From: Loxodes magnus | Taxonomy: Eukaryota > Ciliophora > Karyorelictea > Loxodida > Loxodidae | Length of the DNA: 64,000 bases | Assembly (NCBI GenBank): GCA_946699065.1 | Contig: CAMPDV010001580.1 | Coordinates: 1-64,000, forward strand | Direction: 5' to 3' | Part shown: positions 51,765 to 62,590 of the stretch, piece after piece | Numbering within the stretch: the first letter of the stretch is position 1 | How the letters are laid out: each line of letters starts with the position of its first letter | Made by a program: the position numbers and the translations under genes | The notes under the pieces: generated by a model | The model's input: only the letters and a program-made list of their open reading frames with translations | Databases searched by the model: none | Told to the model about the DNA's origin: nothing

Positions 51765-53540
51765 CTTCTAGATACTTTCAATCACTGATCTTCACACTCT
51801 TTTTCTTACTTTTCTTATTCACTTTTCTTAGAAAAATTATTTATCTTCTAGATACTTTCAATTACTCATCTTCACACTCTTTTATTTACTTTTCTTATTC
51901 ACTTTTCCTAGAAATCTTATTTAACTTCTAGATACTTTCAATTACTGATCTTCACACTCTTTTATTTACTTTTTTTATTCACTTTTCTTAGAAATCTTAT
52001 TTAACTTCTAGATACTTTCAATCATGATCTTCACACTCTTTTTCTTACTTTTCTTATTCACTTTTCTTAGAAAACTTATTTATCTTCTAGATACTTTCAA
52101 TCATGATCTTCACACTCTTTTCTTACTTTTCTTATTCACTTCTCTCAGAAATCATATTTAACTTCTAGATACTTTCAATTACTGATATTCACACTCTTTT
52201 TCTTACTTTTTTTATTCACTTTTCTTAGAAATCTTATTTAACTTCTAGATACTTTCAATCATGATCTTCACACTCTTTTTCTTACTTTTCTTATTCACTT
52301 TTCTTAGAAAAATTATTTATCTTCTAGATACTTTCAATTACTCATCTTCACACTCTTTTATTTACTTTTCTTATTCACTTTTCCTAGAAATCTTATTTAA
52401 CTTCTAGATACTTTCAATTACTGATCTTCACACTCTTTTATTTACTTTTTTTATTCACTTTTCTTAGAAATCTTATTTAACTTCTAGATACTTTCAATTA
52501 CTGATCTTCACACTCTTTTTTTTACTTTTCTTATTCACTTTTCCTAGAAAACTTATTTATCTTCTAGATACTTTCAATTACTTATCTTCACACTCTTTTA
52601 TTTACTTTTCTTATTCAATTTTCCTAGAAATCTTATTTAACTTCTAGATACTTTTAATTACTGATCTTCACACTCTTTTATTTACTTTTTTTATTCACTT
52701 TTCTTAGAAATCTTATTTAACTTCTAGATACTTTCAATCATGATCTTCACACTCTTTTTCTTACTTTTCTTATTCACTTTTATTAGAAATCTTATTTAAC
52801 TTCTAGATACTTTCAATTACTCATCTTCACACTCTTTTATTTACTTTTCTTATTCACTTTTCTCAGAAATCTTATTTAACTTCTAGATACTTTCAATTAC
52901 TGATCTTCACACTCTTTTCTTACTTTTCTTATTCACTTTTCCTAGAAATCTTATTTAACTTCTAGATACTTTCAATTACTGATCTTCACACTCTTTTTTT
53001 TACTTTTCTTATTCACTTTTCTTAGAAATCTTATTTAACTTCTAGATACTTTCAATTACTTATCTTCACACTCTTTTATTTATTTTTCTTATTCACTTTT
53101 CTCAGAAAACTTATTTAACTTCTAGATACTTTCAATTACTGATCTTCACACTCTTTTATTTACTTTTCTTATTCACTTCTCTCAGAAATCATATTTAACT
53201 TCTAGATACTTTCAATCATGATCTTCACACTCTTTTTCTTACTTTTCTTATTCACTTTTCTTAGAAATCTTATTTAACTTCTAGATACTTTCAATTACTC
53301 ATCTTCACACTCTTTTATTTACTTTTCTTATTCACTTCTCTCAGAAATCATATTTAACTTCTAGATACTTTCAATTACTGATCTTCACACTCTTTTATTT
53401 ATTTTTCTTATTCACTTTTATTAGAAATCTTATTTAACTTCTAGATACTTTCAATCATGATCTTCACACTCTTTTCTTACTTTTTTTATTCACTTTTCCT
53501 AGAAATCTTATTTAACTTCTAGATACTTTCAATCACTTAT
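51765..53540. repeat. 1.8-kb block, copy 2 (partner 48420-50200)
   Basis: It is colinear with the partner. Differences noticed are CTCAGAAAAC for CTCAGAAATC near 53105, TATTAG for CCTAG near 53420, and C65>T near 53480. To the right, similarity to 50.2-50.4 kb resumes near 53.84 kb at an offset larger by about three monomers. Confidence 0.92.
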
Positions 53541-54769
53541 CTTCACACTCTTTTTCTTACTTTTCTTATTCACTTTTCTTAGAAATCTTATTTAACTTCT
53601 AGATACTTTCAATCACTTATCTTCACACTCTTTTATTTACTTTTCTTATTCACTTTTATTAGAAATCTTATTTAACTTCTAGATACTTTCAATTACTGAT
53701 CTTCACACTCTTTTATTTATTTTTCTTATTCACTTTTCCTAGAAATCTTATTTAACTTCTAGATACTTTCAATCACTTATCTTCACACTCTTTTTCTTAC
53801 TTTTCTTATTCACTTTTATTAGAAATCTTATTTAACTTCTAGATACTTTCAATCACTGATCTTCACACTCTTTTTTTTACTTTTTTTATTCACTTTTCTT
53901 AGAAATCTTATTTAACTTCTAGATACTTTCAATTACTGATCTTCACACTCTTTTATTTACTTTTCTTATTCACTTTTATTAGAAATCTTATTTAACTTCT
54001 AGATACTTTCAATCACTTATCTTCACACTCTTTTATTTACTTTTCTTATTCACTTTTATTAGAAATCTTATTTAACTTCTAGATACTTTCAATCACTTAT
54101 CTTCACACTTTTTTATTTACTTTTCTTATTCACTTTTATTAGAAATCTTATTTAACTTCTAGATACTTTCAATTACTGATCTTCACACTCTTTTATTTAT
54201 TTTTCTTATTCACTTTTCCTAGAAATCTTATTTAACTTCTAGATACTTTCAATCACTAATCTTCACACTCTTTTTCTTACTTTTCTTATTCACTTTTATT
54301 AGAAATCTTTTTTAACTTCTAGATACTTTCAATCACTGATCTTCACACTCTTTTTCTTACTTTTTTTATTCACTTTTCTTAGAAATCTTATTTAACTTCT
54401 AGATACTTTCAATTACTGATCTTCACACTCTTTTATTTACTTTTCTTATTCACTTTTATTAGAAATCTTATTTAACTTCTAGATACTTTCAATTACTTAT
54501 CTTCACACTCTTTTATTTATTTTTCTTATTCACTTTTATTAGAAATCTTATTTAACTTCTAGATACTTTCAATCACTGATCTTCACACTCTTTTTCTTAC
54601 TTTTTTTATTCACTTTTCCTAGAAATCTTATTTAACTTCTAGATACTTTCAATCACTGATCTTCACACTCTTTTCTTACTTTTCTTATTCACTTTTATTA
54701 GAAATCTTATTTAACTTCTAGATACTTTCAATCATGATCTTCACACTCTTTTTCTTACTTTTCTTATTC

Positions 54770-57410
54770 ACTTTTATTAGAAATCTTATTTAACTTCTGG
54801 ATACTTTCAATCACTGATCTTCACACTCTTTTCTTACTTTTCTTATTCACTTTTATTAGAAATCTTATTTAACTTCTAGATACTTTCAATCACTGATCTT
54901 CACACTCTTTTCTTACTTTTCTTATTCACTTTTCTTACAAATCTTATTTAACTTCTAGATACTTTCAATTACTGATCTTCACACTCTTTTTCTTACTTTT
55001 CTTATTCACTTTTCCTAGAAAACTTATTTATCTTCTAGATACTTTCAATTACTCATCTTCACACTCTTTTATTTACTTTTCTTATTCACTTCTCTCAGAA
55101 ATCATATTTAACTTCTAGATACTTTCAATTACTGATCTTCACACTCTTTTATTTATTTTTCTTATTCACTTTTCCTAGAAATCTTATTTAACTTCTAGAT
55201 ACTTTCAATCATGATCTTCACACTCTTTTCTTACTTTTCTTATTCACTTTTCTTAGAAATCTTATTTAACTTCTGGATACTTTCAATCACTGATCTTCAC
55301 ACTCTTTTCTTACTTTTCTTATTCACTTTTCTTAGAAATCTTATTTAACTTCTGGATACTTTCAATCACTGATCTTCACACTCTTTTCTTACTTTTCTTA
55401 TTCACTTTTCTTAGAAATCTTTTTTAACTTCTGGATACTTTCAATCACTGATCTTCACACTCTTTTATTTACTTTTCTTATTCACTTCTCTCAGAAATCA
55501 TATTTAACTTCTGGATACTTTCAATCACTGATCTTCACACTCTTTTCTTACTTTTCTTATTCACTTTTCTTAGAAATCTTATTTAACTTCTGGATACTTT
55601 CAATCACTGATCTTCACACTCTTTTCTTACTTTTCTTATTCACTTTTCTTAGAAATCTTATTTAACTTCTAGATACTTTCAATTACTGATCTTCACACTC
55701 TTTTTCTTACTTTTCTTATTCACTTTTCTTAGAAATCTTATTTAACTTCTGGATACTTTCAATCACTAATCTTCACACTCTTTTATTTATTTTTCTTATT
55801 CACTTTTCCTAGAAATCTTATTTAACTTCTAGATACTTTCAATTACTGATCTTCACACTCTTTTTCTTTCTTTTCTTATTCACTTTTCTTAGAAATCTTA
55901 TTTAACTTCTAGATACTTTCAATTACTGATCTTCACACTCTTTTTTTTACTTTTCTTATTCACTTTTCCTAGAAATCTTATTTAACTTGTAGATACTTTC
56001 AATTACTTATCTTCACACTCTTTTTTTTACTTTTCTTATTCACTTTTCCTAGAAATCTTATTTAACTTGTAGATACTTTCAATCACTGATCTTCACACTC
56101 TTTTCATACTTTTCTTATTCACTTTTCTTAGAAATCTTATTAACTTCTAGATACTTTCAATTACTGTTCTTAACACTCTTTTTCTTAATTTTCTTATTCA
56201 CTTTTCCTAGAAATCTTATTTAACTTCTAGATACTTTCAATCACTTATCTTCACACTCTTTTATTTACTTTTCTTATTCACTTTTCCTAGAAATCTTATT
56301 TAACTTCTGGATACTTTCAATTACTGATCTGCACACTCTTTTTCTTACTTTCTTATTGACTTTTCTTAGAAAACTTATTTATCTTCTGGATACTTTCAAT
56401 TACTTATCTTCACACTCTTTTATTTATTTTTCTTATTCACTTTTCTCAGAAATCTTATTTAACTTCTAGATACTTTCAATTACTTATCTTCACACTCTTT
56501 TTTTTACTTTTCTTATTCACTTTTCCTAGAAATCTTATTTAACTTGTAGATACTTTCAATCACTGATCTTCACACTCTTTTCATACTTTTCTTATTCACT
56601 TTTCTTAGAAATCTTATTAACTTCTAGATACTTTCAATTACTGATCTTCACACTCTTTTATTTACTTTTCTTATTCACTTCTCTCAGAAATCATATTTAA
56701 CTTCTAGATACTTTCAATCATGATCTTCACACTCTTTTTCTTACTTTTCTTATTCACTTCTCTCAGAAATCATATTTAACTTCTAGATACTTTCAATCAC
56801 TGATCTTCACACTCTTTTATTTATTTTTCTTATTCACTTTTCCTAGAAATCTTATTTAACTTCTAGATACTTTCAATCATGATCTTCACACTCTTTTTCT
56901 TACTTTTCTTATTCACTTTTCTTAGAAAACTTATTTATCTTCTAGATACTTTCAATTACTCATCTTCACACTCTTTTATTTACTTTTCTTATTCACTTCT
57001 CTCAGAAATCATATTTAACTTCTAGATACTTTCAATTACTTATCTTCACACTCTTTTTTTTACTTTTCTTATTCACTTTTCTTAGAAATCTTATTTAACT
57101 TCTAGATACTTTCAATCATGATCTTCACACTCTTTTTCTTACTTTTCTTATTCACTTTTCTTAGAAAACTTATTTATCTTCTAGATACTTTCAATTACTC
57201 ATCTTCACACTCTTTTATTTACTTTTCTTATTCACTTCTCTCAGAAATCATATTTAACTTCTAGATACTTTCAATCATGATCTTCACACTCTTTTTCTTA
57301 CTTTTCTTATTCACTTTTCTTAGAAATCTTATTTAACTTCTGGATACTTTCAATCACTGATCTTCACACTCTTTTATTTATTTTTCTTATTCACTTTTCT
57401 TAGAAATCTT
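54770..57410. repeat. Block duplication, copy 2 (partner 39250-41820)
   Basis: It carries the same run of private variants as the partner. Differences seen include TATTGAC near 56355, CTTGTAGAT for CTTCTAGAT near 56065, and ATCTTTTTTAAC near 55420. A short TCATAC plus TTATTAACTTC pair appears a second time near 56580-56620, a local re-duplication not seen at 40.7 kb. Confidence 0.9.
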
Positions 57411-57740
57411 ATTTAACTTCTAGATACTTTCAATTACTTATCTTCACACTCTTTTATTTACTTTTCTTATTCACTTTTCTCAGAAATCTTATTTAACTTC
57501 TGGATACTTTCAATTACTTATCTTCACACTCTTTTATTTACTTTTCTTATTCACTTCTCTCAGAAATCTTATTTAACTTCTAGATACTTTCAATCACTGA
57601 TCTTCACACTCTTTTATTTACTTTTCTTATTCACTTCTCTCAGAAATCATATTTATCTTCTAGATACTTTCAATTACTTATCTTCACACTCTTTTATTTA
57701 TTTTTCTTATTCACTTTTCCTAGAAATCTTATTTAACTTC
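57350..57740. repeat. Five-monomer block, copy 1 (partner 62205-62590)
   Basis: The order AATCACTGATC/ATTTATTT, ACTTATC/CTCAG, CTGGATAC, TTCTCTCAGAAATCTT, then TTCTCTCAGAAATCATATTTATC followed by ACTTATC recurs at +4855 bp (ATCATATTTATC at 57646 and 62501). Small differences are ACTTATC versus ACTGATC and ATTTAC versus TTTTTTAC. Confidence 0.8.
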
Positions 57741-58019
57741 TAGATACTTTCAATTACTTATCTTCACACTCTTTTATTTACTTTTCTTATTCACTTTTCT
57801 CAGAAATCTTATTTAACTTCTAGATACTTTCAATTACTGATCTTCACACTCTTTTATTTATTTTTCTTATTCACTTTTCCTAGAAATCTTATTTAACTTC
57901 TAGATACTTTCAATTACTGATCTTCACACTCTTTTATTTATTTTTCTTATTCACTTTTCCTAGAAATCTTATTTAACTTCTAGATACTTTCAATTACTGA
58001 TCTTCACACTCTTTTATTT

Positions 58020-58230
58020 ACTTTTCTTATTCACTTTTATTATAAATCTTATTTAACTTCTAGATACTTTCAATCATGATCTTCACACTCTTTTCTTTCT
58101 TTTCTTATTCACTTTTCTTAGAAATCTTATTTAACTTCTAGATACTTTCAATCATGATCTTCACACTCTTTTTCTTACTTTTCTTATTCACTTCTCTCAG
58201 AAATCATATTTAACTTCTAGATACTTTCAA
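58020..58230. repeat. TCTTTTCTTTC three-monomer motif
   Basis: The order TATTATAAATC, CATGATC with TCTTTTCTTTC, CATGATC with TTTTTCTTAC, then TTCTCTCAGAAATCATATTTAAC is found here and at about 61.30-61.49 kb. Partial versions occur at about 35.33-35.48 kb and 62.09-62.18 kb. CTTTC for CTTAC at positions 56-60 is otherwise uncommon. Confidence 0.75.
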
Positions 58231-59029
58231 TCATGATCTTCACACTCTTTTTCTTACTTTTCTTATTCACTTTTCTTAGAAAACTTATTTATCTTCTAGA
58301 TACTTTCAATTACTCATCTTCACACTCTTTTATTTACTTTTCTTATTCACTTCTCTCAGAAATCATATTTAACTTCTAGATACTTTCAATTACTTATCTT
58401 CACACTCTTTTATTTACTTTTTTTATTCACTTTTCTTAGAAATCTTATTTAACTTCTAGATACTTTCAATCATGATCTTCACACTCTTTTTCTTACCTTT
58501 CTTATTCACTTTTCTTAGAAAACTTATTTATCTTCTAGATACTTTCAATTACTCATCTTCACACTCTTTTATTTACTTTTCTTATTCACTTCTCTCAGAA
58601 ATCATATTTAACTTCTAGATACTTTCAATTACTGATCTTCACACTCTTTTTCTTACTTTTCTTATTCACTTTTCCTAGAAATCTTATTTAACTTCTAGAT
58701 ACTTTCAATTACTGATATTCACACTCTCTTTCTTACTTTTCTTATTCACTTTTATTAGAAATCTTATTTAACTTCTGGATACTTTCAATCACTGATCTTC
58801 ACACTCTTTTCTTACTTTTCTTATTCACTTTTATTAGAAATCTTATTTAACTTCTAGATACTTTCAATCACTGATCTTCACACTCTCTTATTTACTTTTC
58901 TTATTCACTTTTCTTAGAAATCTTATTTAACTTCTAGATACTTTCAATCACTTATCTTCACACTCTTTTATTTACTTTTTTTATTCACTTTTCTTAGAAA
59001 TCTTATTTAACTTCTAGATACTTTCAATC

Positions 59030-60180
59030 ATGATCTTCACACTCTTTTTCTTACTTTTCTTATTCACTTTTCTTAGAAAACTTATTTATCTTCTAGATAC
59101 TTTCAATTACTCATCTTCACACTCTTTTATTTACTTTTCTTATTCACTTCTCTCAGAAATCATATTTAACTTCTAGATACTTTCAATTACTTATCTTCAC
59201 ACTCTTTTTCTTACTTTTCTTATTCACTTTTCTTAGAAATCTTATTTAACTTCTAGATACTTTCAATCATGATCTTCACACTCTTTTTCTTACTTTTCTT
59301 ATTCACTTTTCTTAGAAAACTTATTTATCTTCTAGATACTTTCAATTACTTATCTTCACACTCTTTTATTTATTTTTCTTATTCACTTTTCCTAGAAATC
59401 ATATTTAACTTCTAGATACTTTCAATTACTGATCTTCACACTCTTTTATTTACTTTTCTTATTCACTTTTCTTAGAAATCTTATTTAACTTCTAGATACT
59501 TTCAATCATGATCTTCACACTCTTTTTCTTACTTTTCTTATTCACTTTTCTTAGAAAACTTATTTATCTTCTAGATACTTTCAATTACTCATCTTCACAC
59601 TCTTTTATTTACTTTTCTTATTCACTTCTCTCAGAAATCATATTTAACTTCTAGATACTTTCAATTACTTATCTTCACACTCTTTTATTTACTTTTTTTA
59701 TTCACTTTTCTTAGAAATCTTATTTAACTTCTAGATACTTTCAATCATGATCTTCACACTCTTTTTCTTACTTTTCTTATTCACTTTTCTTAGAAAACTT
59801 ATTTATCTTCTAGATACTTTCAATCATGATCTTCACACTCTTTTCTTACTTTTCTTATTCACTTCTCTCAGAAATCATATTTATCTTCTAGATACTTTCA
59901 ATTACTGATCTTCACACTCTTTTATTTACTTTTTTTATTCACTTTTCTTAGAAATCTTATTTAACTTCTAGATACTTTCAATCATGATCTTCACACTCTT
60001 TTTCTTACTTTTCTTATTCACTTTTCTTAGAAAACTTATTTATCTTCTAGATACTTTCAATTACTTATCTTCACACTCTTTTATTTATTTTTCTTATTCA
60101 CTTCTCTCAGAAATCATATTTAACTTCTAGATACTTTCAATTACTGATCTTCACACTCTTTTATTTATTTTTCTTATTCA
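59030..60180. repeat. Trimeric higher-order repeat, 239-bp period, ~5 copies
   Basis: The ATG of the CATGATC monomer falls at 59030, 59269, 59508, 59747 and 59984, at steps of 239, 239, 239 and 237 bp. Each unit is a 79-bp CATGATC monomer, then an AGAAAAC/TATCTTC monomer, then a CTCAG or CCTAG plus ATCATATTTAAC monomer leading back to TTAGAAATC. Earlier single steps of 239 bp are at 56879-57118 and 58233-58472. Units differ at a few alleles (ACTCATC or ACTTATC, C65 or T65). Confidence 0.9.
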
Positions 60181-62204
60181 CTTTTCCTAGAAATCTTATT
60201 TAACTTCTAGATACTTTCAATTACTGATATTCACACTCTTTTTCTTACTTTTTTTATTCACTTTTCTTAGAAATCTTATTTAACTTCTAGATACTTTCAA
60301 TCACTGATCTTCACACTCTTTTCTTACTTTTCTTATTCACTTTTCTTAGAAATCTTATTTAACTTCTAGATACTTTCAATCACTGATCTTCACACTCTTT
60401 TTCTTACTTTTCTTATTCACTTTTATTATAAATCTTATTTATCTTCTAGATACTTTCAATCACTGATCTTCACACTCTTTTATTTACTTTTCTTATTCAC
60501 TTTTCTTACAAATCTTATTTAACTTCTAGATACTTTCAATTACTGATATTCACACTCTTTTTCTTACTTTTTTTATTCACTTTTCTTAGAAATCTTATTT
60601 AACTTCTAGATACTTTCAATCATGATCTTCACACTCTTTTCTTACTTTTCTTATTCACTTTTCCTAGAAATCTTATTTAACTTCTAGATACTTTCAATTA
60701 CTTATCTTCACACTCTTTTTTTTACTTTTCTTATTCACTTTTCTTAGAAATCTTATTTAACTTCTAGATACTTTCAATTACTTATCTTCACACTCTTTTT
60801 TTTACTTTTCTTATTCACTTTTCTTAGAAATCTTATTTAACTTCTAGATACTTTCAATCACTGATCTTCACACTCTTTTTTTTACTTTTCTTATTCACTT
60901 TTCCTAGAAATCTTATTTAACTTGTAGATTCTTTCAATTACTTATCTTCACACTCTTTTATTTACTTTTCTTATTCACTTTTCTTAGAAATCTTATTTAA
61001 CTTCTAGATACTTTCAATTACTGATCTTCACACTCTTTTTCTTACTTTTCTTATTCAATTTTCTTAGAAATCTTATTTAACTTCTAGATACTTTCAATTA
61101 CTGATCTTCACACTCTTTTATTTACTTTTTTTATTCACTTTTCCTAGAAATCTTATTTAACTTCTAGATACTTTCAATTACTTATCTTCACACTCTTTTT
61201 CTTACTTTTTTTATTCACTTTTCTTAGAAATCTTATTTAACTTCTAGATACTTTCAATTACTGATCTTCACACTCTTTTTCTTACTTTTCTTATTCACTT
61301 TTATTATAAATCTTATTTAACTTCTAGATACTTTCAATCATGATCTTCACACTCTTTTCTTTCTTTTCTTATTCACTTTTCTTAGAAATCTTATTTAACT
61401 TCTAGATACTTTCAATCATGATCTTCACACTCTTTTTCTTACTTTTCTTATTCACTTCTCTCAGAAATCATATTTAACTTCTAGATACTTTCAATCATGA
61501 TCTTCACACTCTTTTATTTACTTTTTTTATTCACTTTTCCTAGAAATCTTATTTAACTTCTAGATACTTTCAATTACTGATATTCACACTCTTTTTCTTA
61601 CTTTTCTTATTCACTTTTCTTAGAAATCTTATTTAACTTCTAGATACTTTCAATCACTGATCTTCACACTCTTTTTCTTACTTTTCTTATTCACTTTTAT
61701 TATAAATCTTATTTATCTTCTAGATACTTTCAATCACTGATCTTCACACTCTTTTATTTACTTTTTTTATTCACTTTTCTCAGAAATCATATTTAACTTC
61801 TAGATACTTTCAATCATGATCTTCACACTCTTTTTCTTACTTTTCTTATTCACTTTTCTTAGAAAACTTATTTAACTTCTAGATACTTTCAATCATGATC
61901 TTCACACTCTTTTCTTACTTTTCTTATTCACTTTTCTTAGAAATCTTATTTAACTTCTAGATACTTTCAATCACTGATCTTCACACTCTTTTTCTTACTT
62001 TTCTTATTCACTTTTATTATAAATCTTATTTATCTTCTAGATACTTTCAATCACTGATCTTCACACTCTCTTATTTACTTTTCTTATTCACTTTTATTAT
62101 AAATCTTATTTAACTTCTAGATACTTTCAATCATGATCTTCACACTCTTTTCTTTCTTTTCTTATTCACTTTTCTTAGAAATCTTATTTAACTTCTAGAT
62201 ACTT

Positions 62205-62590
62205 TCAATCACTGATCTTCACACTCTTTTATTTATTTTTCTTATTCACTTTTCTTAGAAATCTTATTTAACTTCTAGATACTTTCAATTACTTATCTTC
62301 ACACTCTTTTATTTACTTTTCTTATTCACTTTTCTCAGAAATCTTATTTAACTTCTGGATACTTTCAATTACTGATCTTCACACTCTTTTTTTTACTTTT
62401 CTTATTCACTTCTCTCAGAAATCTTATTTAACTTCTAGATACTTTCAATTACTCATCTTCACACTCTTTTATTTACTTTTCTTATTCACTTCTCTCAGAA
62501 ATCATATTTATCTTCTAGATACTTTCAATTACTTATCTTCACACTCTTTTATTTATTTTTCTTATTCACTTTTCCTAGAAATCTTATTTA
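62205..62590. repeat. Five-monomer block, copy 2 (partner 57350-57740)
   Basis: It is colinear with 57.35-57.74 kb and ends with the same ATTTATTT/CCTAG unit. Just to its left is a TCTTTTCTTTC monomer like those near 35.35, 58.09 and 61.36 kb. Confidence 0.8.
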
